Positions 49,501 through 62,560 of a stretch of 64,000 nucleotides of DNA are shown piece by piece (positions within the stretch are counted from its first letter, which is position 1; each line of letters begins with the position of its first letter). Below the pieces are notes generated by a model that saw nothing but the letters and a program-made list of their open reading frames with translations, ran no database searches and was not told the origin of the DNA. The stretch covers positions 17,542,875-17,606,874 of the forward strand of contig OZ234495.1 of assembly GCA_965153455.1 (NCBI GenBank), read 5' to 3'. Source of the stretch: Sphagnum compactum (Eukaryota > Bryophyta > Sphagnopsida > Sphagnales). A program made the translations under genes and the position numbers.

Positions 49501-50109
49501 CCATTAGCAACGGAAAAAGTCAAATTTATAGGAGTATAAAATATATATTTTTGAAAATTAGGCTTTAAAAGGTCCACCTACACCTTATAATCGTAAACAC
49601 TAAAAGATTGAAATAGACCACCCACTAAATGGTTTCCAATTGAGTCATTCTTGTGATTGTGCAAGGTGGCAAAGTATGATGATTAATCTTGTTTTGGAAA
49701 CGATGAAAAAAAAATATTGAATTGAAAGAGGTTTGCAAGTTCAAACATATATTTGGGAAAGAACACAAAAGAATACCTCCATTTGTGAGATCAAAGTGTT
49801 TATGGAACATGTATTGTGTTTAGATTCAAAATTTGAAAACATTGTTGTTTCAATTAGAAGAACACAATTTTTCCTGTAAAATGATTAATTGGTGTTTAAG
49901 TGCACTATCAATGTTGAAAAGCTTTTAAATTTTAACTTTACAAGGTGTAGTGTGCATTGGTATAATTGAATTGAATTTTGATAAATATTCTTCCACCACA
50001 TCATCCAATACCTACAATGACTTCCTTGAAACATTATAGGGTTTAAGGTTCAAGCCTTTAACCCTAGCCTTCCTAACATCTTGTTTAGATTGTCCCGAAT
50101 AGGGTGTCT

Positions 50110-50400
50110 TTAGTCATTTTTAATTTGAGGTGAAGATTTTTTTTGGTTTGGGGGTTATCCTAGTTAAGATTGAGCCTACATCAAAGATGACAAGGGTGTG
50201 AGAGATGGCAAGGCATGGCAAGGGATTTCATGGGTGGTGGGGTGCAATGGGGGATATTGGGGTTTGGCAATAGCAAGAAGAACATCAAGATGTGCATGTG
50301 AGGTTTGACAATGGTGGGAAAGAGGTGGGGGATGCTGGAAGATGTCAAGGAATGAGACATGGGACTTTAAGGGATGCTAAGGAATGGAAGGACATGGCCG
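50110..50400 (+). other. Purine/G-rich strand-asymmetric segment
   Basis: Unusually G- and A-rich on the plus strand (GGGTGGTGGGGTGCAATGGG, AAAGAGGTGGGGGATG, repeated ATGGCAAGG). A 95-codon frame crosses it but has no recognisable pattern. Confidence 0.5.
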
Positions 50401-52460
50401 ATTGTCATTTTTTCCACTATCCTTGGTGTGTAGGTAAGTTTAACTTAAACCCCTACCTTGAAAGTAACATAAAAATAGTAAGAAAAATAGGCAAGTATGT
50501 TTTTTTAGTACTAATAAAAACACAAGGAGAATTGTTAAAGATGTCCCTAACCTTAGGGCATCTCACTTGGCAACGATAGTTTTCAAACATGTTGTTACAA
50601 GGTTTATTGATATAAAAAGTTATATGTATATGTCCCTTCATCATATCTTAAAATCAATTGCATGCCAACATCTTAAATCCTTGCTGGAATTTTATAGCAA
50701 AAACATGACATATAGTTTGTTAGGGCTGAAAATATATATTCCAAAAGCCTTGTTGATAGTCATGAGAAATGTTAATTTTGTTGAAATTTTCCATGTCTTA
50801 AATTTTTTTAATCTCTTACCATCAACATTAAATGTGGAATGAAACATGGTTTCCTTATGAAACTTGGGTCGTTCCTAATTCCTTGGAATGTATAACAACC
50901 TCAAGATTGGCCCTTTTTCCTACACACAACATGAACATTTATTTTGTCAACAATTGCAATCAGGGATCAATGGGTGGAAAATTTGTCCATTCATTAAATT
51001 GTTGTTCCCAATAAAAAGGAAGTTGGCAAGCGAGGAAATAAAGCTTCAAACAAAGAAAATGAATTTTAAAATTAAAATGATATAGATCAAACCCTTTTGC
51101 CTTCAAAGCTACATTTGTTTAACAAAATAATATCAAGCAAGATCATTGTTTTTTTATGGCAAAAAATCACCAAATAGGTTGTCCACTTGTAAGCTTGGAT
51201 TTTAAGCCCAAAAAATGATTTTTTCTCCTTTAAAGTAATGGGTGTACACTATCAATTTGCTAGCTCTTGCCTTAATGTTGCCACACGTTGTCATTTCACT
51301 CATTTCCATCATTGCATAATTGCCACTTCTATATGTTTGAATTTGGGTTGCTCACCAACTTTCTTCTCCCCTTCTAGGCCTCCTTCTACCCACTTCATCT
51401 CTTGCTTGTAAAAATACATCATTAAAAACTTCATTTGTGTTTTGTGAGTAATAACATTGAGCTTTGAGGGTTTTTTTGCATTAATTGATTTTTCTAATAG
51501 ATCTTAGGTTTGTGTGTTATAAATCCAATCTACTTGCAAGTTGCTACATTACATATCTCACTTCATTATTTAACCCGTTGCCACCTCTAGGTTTTGTGTT
51601 ACTATTAATGTTCATTGAATGATGCAAATGCTTGAAACATAAATGTTGTTGTTGAATTGGAGATCAAATTCGTAATTGCATCAATAGAAACGGTGAATGG
51701 TTGAAATGGTATGGCATCATTGGATTATAATGGGTTGCTTGAATTGAACATTGAAAAGAGTTTGGTGCATTGTGAAGGTCATACCAAGCTCCAATTATTG
51801 ATTATAAGGTATGTGCTTTAATCCTTTCTTTCAATTGAAAGTTCCTCCATTGCATATGGTGTAATAACATTGTAAAGTGATAAATCTTGGTCCTTAATTA
51901 TAATTTACAACCTTAATTTTGACTCTTCAGCTATAAATCATTGATATTATTTCTAACTATCATTCTTGTTCAAGGCTTTGAAAATTGACTTGTTCATTCA
52001 TTTCATCTTCATTCAAGGCATTTTGACAAGTTGCAAGCTTGCATGTTGTGATTTATAGGCTATCACCAATTCACTGTTTGTAATTTTGTTCATTTTCTAC
52101 AAGCTTGTTTTTCATTTTAAAGATCAAAAAAATGACATGACCCTTTGTGCCACCCCAAAATAAAATTCATTTGAGTATTTCCTTCTTCTTGCAACTTTAG
52201 TGGTTTTACCTTGATAGTTTTCAATGATGTGGGTTCATCTAGTAGTAATTAGATTGGGTTGCGTGACATTTCAATTCCCTCTTGTAATCAATAACTTGCT
52301 CAAGTTGACGTGTTAGTCACTAATCTGAGTGATTTTTAAAATAAAAAATTAGCCCCGTTGTATTTTCCTCCATAATCATTATGTATTGAAAAGGTTCCTT
52401 TATTTTTTCCTTTGATTTGTCACTTGTAGAAACAAAAAAAAAATGGTCTTATGAATTAGC
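50401..52460. other. AT-rich spacer with no recognised gene
   Basis: Open frames of up to 91 codons with no recognised domain. Confidence 0.4.
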
Positions 52461-52462
52461 AC

Positions 52463-54730
52463 GAAAGTTTCAAATTGAATGGGCACCAAAACTACCTTGG
52501 GCCAAGTTGTAATAATTTCTAATGGTTGTGAAAAATTGTAAGTGCAACATCCACTCTAAGGTTGAACAAAAGTATAAACATGTTGCATTTAAATGGGATT
52601 CTTTCCAAAAACATGTCGGTTGTAAAAAGGCAAATTTTTTTTTGAGAGGGATGAAGAAAAGGGACTTGTACATAAGTAAATATTATAAACATGCCAAAAA
52701 TGAAATTGCTTAGGCATGCGAAGGTAAGGAATTAATGAACTACAATAGGTTGATAATGGGGTGGTGGGTGAAAAACACAAAAAACTTCTTTAATTTGCCA
52801 CATTGTTTAGCATTTTGAAGCATGACATTCCAATGCTTGAATATAAGATCCATAAAAATTTGTTTAATTTCTTGAATTTGGCAGAAAATCTCAAACTATA
52901 TTGGATGAACTCAATGGGTTGGGTTATGGTTCAACACATGCATAACATTGTTTTGGAGGCCACCATATTTGTTGTTATGGTTGTTTAATAGACTTTTCTA
53001 ACATGTGATGAAGCGAGTAAATTTTACAACCAAAGTTGGTTGTCAATTCATGTGTATGTGATGCAAAATTAGTTGTGCATACCAATTTTTCTTTCCCTTG
53101 AACTTGTGGTAGTTGGATAAAGTGTTGATAACTTGACTCAGGTGCTTCTGCAAGCCCTAATGAACCAATGTGGTTTACTCAAGAATATGATTGGTAGTAA
53201 ACTAATCACTTTTGGTGCAATTGGTGTTTTTGTTTTCCAAGGTGTCAAATTAAGGGTTATAAAGTAAATTCCTTATGGGTGGGTCCCTAACTCCATGGGA
53301 CTCCATTGTATGGTTCACCAAACCATATTTGTAATTTGGACTTTATTTCATTTACTAATAGTGAACAAAATTCAAGGTTTACCATTGACATTATACAAAT
53401 CTTTTTGTAAAAGCCTTAAAATGCATTTGGAGTTTACAAAATTTGTTACAATCATGGGAGCCAAAGGGGCTAAAGATTTGTTTAATTGTCAAAACTCAAT
53501 GGATTAATATGTTATTTCCCACCAAACATGTTATGGCATAATATAGGACATTGCTAATGAAAATGGTCATTGATAGCTTTAATAATGAAAAGGAAAAAAT
53601 GAACTTTGAACTCCTTTCTCATGTACAAGTCATGTTGGGGCTTGCTACCATATTTTCGTTGTTTTGGATCATCCACAATCTCATGAAGTTCAACCAATTG
53701 CGGGATGTCTTCATGTGTGATTTTGTTGCAATGATTGAGGTGTGTCAATGGATTTTTTCCTCCTTGCACATAGACTTGAACACCAAGTTCAAATTTGATG
53801 CATTTGAAGGAAATCATTAGTGGGCGCCATGAATAAACCCATTATCATGTGTTTGGTTACAAATTTGAACACCAACGTGGGGCACTTAGCTTTTGATGTG
53901 AACCAATAATACATTTGGGCTATTCATTTAAGTTGGAGAATGGTGAAACAACATTTGTGACTAGGGATGTGTATGTAGTAGCCATAGTAACACTAGTGGG
54001 AGGCAAATTGTGCAGCTAATTTTGTTCACCTATCCCTTTGTATTTTTGCAACTTGTATTGCATTTTCATGTGTGTTAATTTTAACATAATTTTTACTTGT
54101 TTGAATTTTAGGTTTTGGAATTCTATATGGGTTTACGTGTATGCAAAGGGGTACTAATTCCCTTGTCAAAGAGTTGCAAAAAAGATTTCCTACTCATGGG
54201 GTCATGGATAATAATATTCGTAATGACCAAATGTAGAGGTAAGTTTTGTCAAATGTTTAAATGTGTTAAAAAAATCATATTGCCACATAAAAAAGTGGAA
54301 AACTTTTATGTGTGGGTATTTGAAGTGTTTTTATCAACCTGCTTTGACATCCAACAATTTATATTAAAGTTGGCCATGAAATCAAATGCACTTGATGCCA
54401 TGGTCAAACCTATTAATGCAAATTCTATCTCTCACCTTTGGTGCACTCCTTTAACATCCAAAGTTATTTTTTATTTTGTAAAAATATATTTCAAGTTGGT
54501 AGTGATTGCCATGGTACAAGTTTTTGGGAGTGTGGAGGATGATGGATGCTTTAGTGTTTTGGCATTTATATAAGTATAAGCTTTGTAGTCAGTACACTAA
54601 CAACCTAGGTTTAGTGGTTAGAATGTACTTTGAAAAGTTTTACAACTGGCATAATTTTTCATATGCAAATGCATTTGATATATGGTGTACAAAGTGTCCC
54701 CAATTTGGAATTAGAGGAGTTTAGATTATC
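52463..54730 (+). pseudogene. Decayed hAT-type transposase
   Basis: Fragments in family order span several frames. A zinc-finger-like start (FQIEWAPKLPWAKL, then CKCNIHSK...WDSFQKH, 52470-52630) comes first; its second expected cysteine is now histidine. Then come GWVMVQHMHNIVLEATI (about 52918-52968), MGLHCMVHQT with LYKSFCKSLKMHLEFTKF (53295-53450), LRDVFMCDFVAMIEVCQ (53700-53750) and LVKELQKRFPTHGVMD (about 54160-54210). The last is a C-terminal block with VQVFGSVEDDGCFSVLAFI (54517-54573), followed in another frame by LGLVVRMYFEKFYNWHNFSY (54605-54665). That final block is the hAT dimerisation region. Numerous stops and frameshifts show it is dead. Terminal repeats were not found. Confidence 0.85.
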
Positions 54731-55915
54731 TTCAAGCCATGCAAGGTTCAAGCTAAACAATTTTTTAATTATAAATTACTTTCTATGGCTTGGGTTTTGG
54801 CATTGTGCAAATTTTTGTAAGTGTCTATCATTGGCATAAAATTGAGTAATTACTAATTAGAGTCCAAAATTGTACCTCTATTGTATTCACGAGCTTGGAA
54901 AACTTTGATGGTTTTTTATATTTATACAACTTTGAAGTTTGAAATAATTTGGCAATTGGTTGTGCAGTCTTTTGTGTTGGATCAAATTATTTCGTGTTAT
55001 AGGTCACTTGTGTTGCAATGGCCAATTTAAAGAAATGTTCAATTCCCTCATGAATGATTTTGTTTTGTGTGTTTGTTTTTCTAGAGTGAACTTATATGTT
55101 ACTTTTAAGTTTCAAATTTGCTTTGCTTGTTTAATCATTTTTTTTTATTGGTCATAAGTTATCAATTATAAAGTTTTTTCATGATTAACCTGCTAGTAGC
55201 CAAAAGTTAGAAGGGACTCAAACCTTTATGCTAGAAAGTGTCCAAATGAAAAAACATGTAGCTAGAATGTGGCTCTAGTCAAAAAAAGCTAATTGCAATT
55301 AAAATTCTATATCTCCCATAAAAATTGCCAAATCTTCACTTTAAAAAAAAACCCCCCAAAATTTCGAGGGGAACAAATTAGCATCACAAGTAGTCAAATG
55401 GTAGCCACATCAAACAATTGTTTTTTTTAAAAGGAAAAAAAACCATTGAGCAAGATACTTAAATAAATATTGATTTTTTGGGGGCCATTCCACCAATTTA
55501 ATATATTTTTTAAGTCTCTCTAATTGCAGGAGAGCTAACAATTTAACCTTCAATGAACAAAAGTGGTGAAGTCTATATTGATTGCTGGTCATTAATATAG
55601 GTACAAGGGACACAAAACATGCCATAGTTAAAAAATGGCAAGCAACACAAATGTGAGAATAGTGGGTGAACCTAACAAAAGCAATTGATGAAAAATCATT
55701 TGTTCCATCCAAGGATATGCACCAAACCAAGTGCAGAAGTCCATGTGCCAAGTTTGTGTGAGCAAGGAAAGTGGGATTATGTGATCTAGCACCCATAATT
55801 GCACCATCCATTGGATGAACAACAAGGGTTTAGGGTTTTGGTTTAAGGTTTTAAGGTTAGAATTTTAAACCAAGGTATCCAATCCTCTAAACCCTCCAAA
55901 TTCCCCATTCCCTTA
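54731..55915. other. Spacer with no recognised gene
   Basis: A 133-codon minus-strand frame (55410-55811) is open but shows no recognised family and has spacer-like composition; it may be a transposon shred. Confidence 0.4.
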
Positions 55916-55919
55916 TTTA

Positions 55920-56035
55920 TGTAACTACCTAAGTACCATAGTTAAATATAAAAGGAATGTCAATGATTATTATGTAGGTAGGTAAATAGGCAAGGCACTT
56001 GGTAGCTATTAGGTAGGTAGGTAGATGCATGTGGA
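55920..56035. repeat. TAGG-rich tract
   Basis: CTACCTAAGTACC on the left and TAGGTAGGTAGGTAG on the right, the same tetranucleotide theme as at 12.3 and 22.3 kb. Confidence 0.7.
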
Positions 56036-56284
56036 TGGTTAGTACATATCTTACCATTGTGGTTAGTTGAAAAAGCCATTGAAAAAAGGTGAGTAACTTA
56101 GACCACTTTGCTTAGTACCTTATTGATCACTAAAGCCCCAATCATGGGGCCCTTGGGATACCAAGTGGACAATAAATCCAATGAACAAGTGTTTCATGTC
56201 CACACATCATCCATCCATCCATCCACTGAAGTGAATCATCGAAATCACGTAAACCAGTACACTGGCAGATTATTAGGGTTTGGC

Positions 56285-56725
56285 CTGGTTATCAACCTGG
56301 GTATTGATAACCTACCAGCTGGTAATTGATTTTTGTGATAACCAATTAATAACCTAATTGCATGGCATTGAGTTTTAAAATTTTAATAACCCACCTACTT
56401 ATCATCCAAGTATGTTATCAATCCTAAAAAGCTAAACATGTTTATGATATAAAACATAAAATACAAAGAAATAAAATAAAATAAATTAAATTAAAAAAAA
56501 ACCCTATAACCAACTAATAATCAATAGGATAACCAATGGTTAACCTTGGTTATTTAATCACCATTATGCACAATACTCAACAAATCATTTCCTAGGGATT
56601 TGCATCAGGCTTGTGTTTGAAACTATTGTCAAAAGGGGGAAAGTTTACCCAGGTTGGTGTCTGACACAATGGAGTAAAGGTGGTTAAGCCTTTGGTTAAG
56701 TAAAGGCTTAACCAAAGCAAACTAC
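56285..56725. repeat. TAACC/GGTTA-rich segment with hairpin
   Basis: GGTTATCAA and TTGATAACC (about 56288-56312) form a 9-bp stem. TAACC or GGTTA occurs many times over the following 400 bp (GATAACC, AATGGTTAACCTTGGTTA, GGTTAAGTAAAGGCTTAACC). Confidence 0.55.
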
Positions 56726-57132
56726 CAATGGATCTCTAAGGTAATCCCAACCTAACCTGCTAACCTTGTGTTTTGAGCTCTTGTTAATCTTTTCTCTACA
56801 GAACAAGGGATCTGTCACACTGTGGCCAAGTTGCCATTTGCATTACAAACTATCTTAAGGCAAAAGAAAAAGTATGGAAATTCAAATATTTCACCATTCA
56901 AAAATAGCTAAGATGTTGCAAAAATCTTCCAAACTGATACCCAGTTTCATGAAACAGTGCCTGATTTCTCTCGATTTTTGGATATAATGAAATCAGGTAT
57001 GAAACAGGGATCAGAGGGTCAAACTAGGGACCAAACACAGGGTGACTTTATGGATTAGTCTACAAAGTGCTGACAAATAGATGATACCAACTGCACACTA
57101 TGTAAAACCCCAGATCAACTAGAAATATTACA

Positions 57133-57225
57133 TACCATTGAACCCATTTCAAATTCTGATTTTTTCTTTCCAAAAACATTGAACCCATTTCAAATTCCGA
57201 TTTTTTTCTTTTCAAAAACCTGGAA
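57133..57225 (+). repeat. 42-bp tandem duplication
   Basis: CATTGAACCCATTTCAAATT followed by CGATTTTTT-type sequence and CCAAAAAC occurs twice in direct succession. Confidence 0.9.
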
Positions 57226-57302
57226 CCGACGGTTCTCTAATTTTGAAATAGTTCTTTAAAAAAAAAAGCTGAATCAACGGGTATCAACAAAATCAAATAT
57301 CT

Positions 57303-57350
57303 GCCCAGCACGGGTCTTAACCTCCGCCAGAAAAACCATTATATCATGAG
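57303..57350 (-). mobile_element. Weak SINE/tRNA-like remnant
   Basis: The minus strand reads TGATATAATGGTTTTTCTGG then GGAGGTTAAGACCCG, suggestive of box A and box B but with only about 25 bp between them, shorter than usual. Confidence 0.3.
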
Positions 57351-58435
57351 ATTGGATGGGCTAGATGTCATGGCCAATCACACCTTCACCCATCAAAGTA
57401 TAGATCATTACTTGGGTCATGTAGGATAACTAGTTCCATTGGTGCCTAAAAAAAATTTACTCTAAGAAAATTATCAATATACCTTCTACATTTCTATATT
57501 GACTTGTGCATTATTTTGTAAGGGGGATAATATGGCTCTAAGAACAACATTTCTTTAAAGTAAAAAACCCAACTTTGAATCAACAAATCCATTATTTTGC
57601 AAACCAAAAATAACCTTTAATATAAATGCCAAAATTCATCATAAGTTTAATGTTTACCCTCATATGGGCTGTCTAAATATTATACATAATACATTGTTGC
57701 TATATGTGAGGATAGTATGGTCTCAAGATTCAACATTACAACCATATACATGTATATATATATAATGCTTGTTTATAAGTATCTACAAGAGGCTCCTACT
57801 TTGGAGTTTGGACAATTGGATGTAACAAGATGGTAGACTATTTGAAGGATGGGAAAAGTCTTGCCTTTAGGAGTGCCATTGTAAGAGGAAAAGATGGCCA
57901 AAGAAGGCTCTGAAAGATAATGCCTTCTTTGTTTGTGCTTTGGAGAGAAGCCCACTTAGGGGCTCGGAGTCTATATTTCTAGTCAACCTCAAAAAAAAAT
58001 TTGCGTTCATTTATGTGCACCCCTGTTTTTAAACCCCATTTGCAATTAGGACTAAGCTTAGTTGTGCATGATTTTTTGAGGGTGTAAGTATGCTACAATA
58101 GATAGAAAAGTAAGGCCACCCACAATCCAATTTTTGAATGAAATAAGTGTTAACCCCTAAATGTTAGAGATGCCCAATATGGGTTTAAAATCCAAGCATC
58201 AATTGGCCAACCCCCCCAAAAAAAGGAAATATATGGAAACTCTTCAATAGGACCTCTTAGTAGGGACCACAAGTTCTCCATTCTCCATACCTGCCTTAGT
58301 GTCCATACAACAAAAATATTTTTTTTTCCATTGCATTGAGGCAGCTAGCTTGGATGGCTTATTGCCATATGCAAGCTCGTGCATAATTCCTTGTGTGTAC
58401 TACCACACAGGGTTGTGCATGATTGTAATCCTAGA
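57351..58435. other. Spacer with no recognised gene
   Basis: AT-rich with TA-rich microsatellite (about 57745-57764). Nothing else recognised. Confidence 0.4.
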
Positions 58436-58439
58436 ATCT

Positions 58440-61400
58440 ATGTATTACAATTTTTGCTTCGCATTAAGAGAGTGAGCAAGTTTGGATAATTGAGTCATTC
58501 ACCTTGGCTCTCCAAGAGTTTACCACCATTATTATCTTGTTCTTCCACATAACCCACATGAAGGATGCTTCTTTTTTACACCTTGTTTTGCTCCAAACAT
58601 CGGTCACCTTAATTTGAAGGTAGCGAAGAATATTCTTGACCACCTCTTTCTCACAACATTAATTTTAGGTTTGGATGGATGCTTTCAGCATCTTCCTCCT
58701 TAGTGCCGGGTCCAATGCAATTCGACACTTGCACTTGTGAGTCAAGCCTACCCACAAGTAGTTTTTTAAGAGGAGGTTGATCGACTTGGTCCCCCCCCCC
58801 CCCCCCCCCCCCATCCCCATACATTCACAATGTACTATAAGGAGGACAACATAATGATGTGAACAACCACTTTCCTACTAACCAAGGAAAGTTTGGTGGT
58901 AGCCTAATACTTCAATTTGTTTTGGACCTTTTCTAACTCTTAACCTATCTACATTGGCTGAACTTAAGGAAAGTTCAAAGGATGTGCCAAGTAGCTTAGA
59001 AATGAGGTCTCATGGGGAGCCCATGTCCATTTAAACTCATCAATCCATGTAGATCAAATTTCCTTCTTACCACCAATCCCAAATGCTACTGATTTGATGC
59101 GATTAATTTGGAGACCAGAAGCACTATTAAAATCAATTTAACACCTTTGCCATCGGGTCCATGCCTTCATGAGATGCTATAATGGTGAAACTAGTGTTCG
59201 TCGATGTACTAGGCTAATTTGCCTCCATTCTGATAGGGGCAATTGTATGCCCTGAAATATACCCATTCCATGTATGTTATGCATGGATTTTAGAGTTGAA
59301 GGCCTCCCCCACTATCACGAACAAATAAAGGGCCAATGTGTATCCCTATTACACGCCCTTCTCTATCACAAAGGCCTTGGGAGACTTTTCCATTCACCGT
59401 TATGCTTGTGTTGGCTCCATGGATGAACGCTTTCATCATCCTTATATGAATTCCATTAGTGTCCCAAGTTTGCTCATATAATCAAATAAAAATCTCACCT
59501 CAGACCTCAAACATAGGTCATGAATTTTCTTCTTTTCAAAAGCTTGTAGCTCTTCCACCACCTTGCTGAATGCTGCCTTGTTTGCCTCACATCATGTGGG
59601 TTTTCATGCAGCTCCCCTTGCACAGCCTCAAGCCAAGCCTTCAACAAGTTTTTCGAATATCCACCCTTCTTCCACTTTCTTTTTATAGAAAACCTTGTAG
59701 TAACAGATAATAACCTTATGGAAGTTGGATGCCAAAGGCAAATTTTCTCTCAACCCCTCCAAAGCTTTGTCATTCCAGCAATTGATATTAGATTATTAAT
59801 ATATCTATTGTTCATCTAGAAAATGCTTCCTTTAGTGACATTGGGTTCCCCTAGCCTATGGCAAAATGATATCGGGCATTGATCAAACAAAGCACAACAA
59901 TCCCCTTTGATTATGTAACTTGTAATGGAATGAATAAAACCTATCAAGCTTAGTTAATACCTTAATCTCATCTCTATGTGTGTTGTTGTCCCATGAATAT
60001 TTCACCCTGCCTTTTGGATTAAAAAAATCTTCCATATTGAGGTGCTCCTTTAATTGCTCCCATGTTAGCCTCTCCATTTGTGAGATCAACTGGCCACAAT
60101 TGCTAGATTTAACCACCCTTTGCTCCACCATGTTCTAATCACTAGCAAAGATCCACCTACAATTCCTCGAGAAGTTTTTAGAAACATCATTCTTTAGGAA
60201 TGTTAGGTGCATAGATGTTGGCCACCCCAATGTCTCCTCCTAGCAACCCTCTTAAAGTTACCCATTACACCCTATTTTCCATGAAGATCCCATTTTCTAC
60301 CACTATTGCACCAAGTTTTTCTAAGATTACAATACAGATGCCTCTTCTTCTGATTTTATCACTTTGTTGAAAGTAACCAATAGCAACTTTAGTAATCCAG
60401 CAACTTGACCTTCTCCACAACCTAGGACCGAGGTTCCTCATATTCTCCCCGCAAAGTTTGTGTTCTTGCAAGAGAAGGATGTCTAGATTACAAGTCTGGT
60501 CTTTGTAATATAGCCAAAGTTTCTTTACGAAGGTTGGGTCATTCAACCCTCTCACATTTCGGGAAATTATATGTAATTGCATCATCACCTAACAAGAGAA
60601 AGTGTATGTTCAGTCCCTTTGTTTTGTAGTTGCTCCAACTTTTGTATTTTCCTCCTTGTTGGATATGGCGCATGTCTCCTTTGTCGTGCTTGCCCTTCCT
60701 TACTGTTCCTTCTTGCATCCGATTTGATTTTGTGGAGGGAGGATCCAAACTTGTACACATGACCCACCCCTTCCAATGCATCCTCCAATGTGCACAAAGA
60801 TTTAGTCCAAGCATGCGCCTTTTGTTCTTTATCCCCCTTCCTCACATTTTTAACATTAGTATTCGTCTCTTCAATAGTTGCCTTCCATCCCCCTTTTCAA
60901 TTAACTTCGTTGTCCCATATCCTCCCGAAACCTATTCTGCCCCCATGAATTAGTTCGCTTTGGTTGAGTTCTGCATTAATGTGTTGCATCACCATCTCTA
61001 CAGCTATGGAACAATCTTCTGTACCCAAGCCGCCAATGGGACTAAGCCAGGACCACGTGGAGATTTTGGCCCTTATTGAGATCTCCATTCAAATGGATGG
61101 CACTAGTGTCTCCAAACTACAGGGAATTCCATTCAAAAGATGGCTCACAGTTTGCGTTCTTTCTTGTGTTTGAGGTCTAACTCGGAGACCATATCATTCC
61201 TCTTACTTTAAGCATCAAATCCCTTTATGCTTGCTGCTTTCCTCTTGACTTTTGTTCAACTTGGATGTTCCCAATTTCACACTTCTCAAAGTTAGTGACC
61301 ACTTGGTTATAGTTCCCCCCGTAACATCAAGTGACACTTCCTTGGTTATTGGTTGCTTATGAGTTCCATTGGCCATGCCACCAGTTGCAATTGCAATCGC

Positions 61401-62560
61401 CATGCTATTTGTTGGCATCCATATAGGTGGGGGGCATTTCTTTCCTAGCTTTGTTTTTTTTGCCATTGGTGACCTTGACAAAACCTTCAGAGTTTTTCGC
61501 ATTGTGATTCCAACCTCTTGAGCAAGTGCTAGTTGCTTGTTTGGCGATTGGGTCTTAAGATCAACCTTACCACCTTCTACATGATGTTCTACTGTCTTTT
61601 TGTTAATGTTTGCACTCAAAGTACCTACTCCCTCCCTTTGGGTGGTGGACTTGTTGCCTCCTCATAAGTAAGGTCTTTTGTTATCCTCCTTCATCTTCTT
61701 GGACTTCCCTTGCGGCCTCATTCTCCACCACCATTGAAGTCTATCAGTTGTCTCTAGCTTCTAGTAGGGTCATGCATAATTGTTGTTTAGTTGCTTGAGT
61801 AATTTGTTTGTCAAACCTTAACACAATGCTTAATCCAACCGCGATATCCCCACCAACACTTTAAAATTCTACCAAAAGTTTCCTTGATGTGATCCAAGTC
61901 AAGATGTGCATTCCCATCCCTTTTGGATAGCTAAGGTTAAAACTTGAAACCCACTCTTGAAAAATACCCAGTTTTGTAAGGTGTTACCATTAACAATTTC
62001 TTCACAATGGTAGGCCCATTGGATTTTAGCAAGAAAAACCCTCTCCCAATAGAGTAATCAAACATCACCTTGGCCCCCCCACTTTTTGATTTAGATGGAC
62101 AAACCAAACATTGAACACGATAGGGGAAGGTTTCTTTCCTACAAAACTAATAGTCATTGAGTGGTCCTATAAGTATGCCATTTTCGCTCTAACAACATCT
62201 TGGTTAACATGTACCACATGCTTGCTATCTTTGAGAAAAAAACTATCGTAGCTATGGGAGTAGCTTAGTAGCAAGGTTTTTCCTGGTGTAGCTTTCGTAG
62301 TGTTGAGGGCGAACTTACTCGTTTGTTGACCTAAAGTTTCATGTATCCCATCTTTGGCAAGGTCCTTCATTGCAACAAACATTGGACCGCACCTTAACAT
62401 TAAAACACAACCTCATTGCTTCACATTGAACCACAACCATGCCCCTACAAAGACCATCCTTCCTCCCAGTCACTAGTATCACAACCCTAAACCAAAAACC
62501 CCCACTACACTTGTAGTAAACGCAGTTAGAGCAAAACCGAAGAACACTAATACAATGCCT
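58440..62560 (-). pseudogene. Decayed L1-like LINE (ORF1-like, endonuclease, reverse transcriptase)
   Basis: The minus strand carries the L1 order. ORF1-like frames (62569-61215) include a Lys-rich region and a degenerate knuckle-like CWWGYRGWIKHC near 61.85 kb. The apurinic endonuclease (about 60580-59883) starts IISRNVRGLND, where the usual Trp of the SWNVRGL motif is Arg. It has LLLQEHKLC with the catalytic Glu, and ends LTKLDRFYSF. Linker and reverse transcriptase follow (59880 to about 58440): EKKKIHDLCLRSEVRF, KAFIHGANTSITVNGKV, a scrambled GVRQGCPL region, and a catalytic loop reading YIDE in place of YxDD. Then come FNSASGLQINRIKS and LLLKNYLWVG. Stops and frameshifts occur throughout. 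The 3' A-tail and target duplication were not identified. Confidence 0.85.
58791..58812. repeat. Poly-C run (22)
   Basis: Twenty-two consecutive C on the plus strand inside the LINE reverse transcriptase relic; on the coding strand of the LINE it reads as poly-G. Confidence 0.95.

Noticed and set aside
54115-54573. 152-codon plus-strand open frame taken as a separate gene
   Set aside because: Its second half is the hAT dimerisation region and its first half is an out-of-frame reading of the same transposase; it belongs to the hAT relic.
55410-55811. 133-codon minus-strand open frame
   Set aside because: No recognisable family, spacer-like composition and no promoter or splice evidence; possibly a transposon shred.
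57303-57350. Functional tRNA gene
   Set aside because: Box spacing is too short and no cloverleaf can be drawn; kept only as a weak SINE-like remnant.
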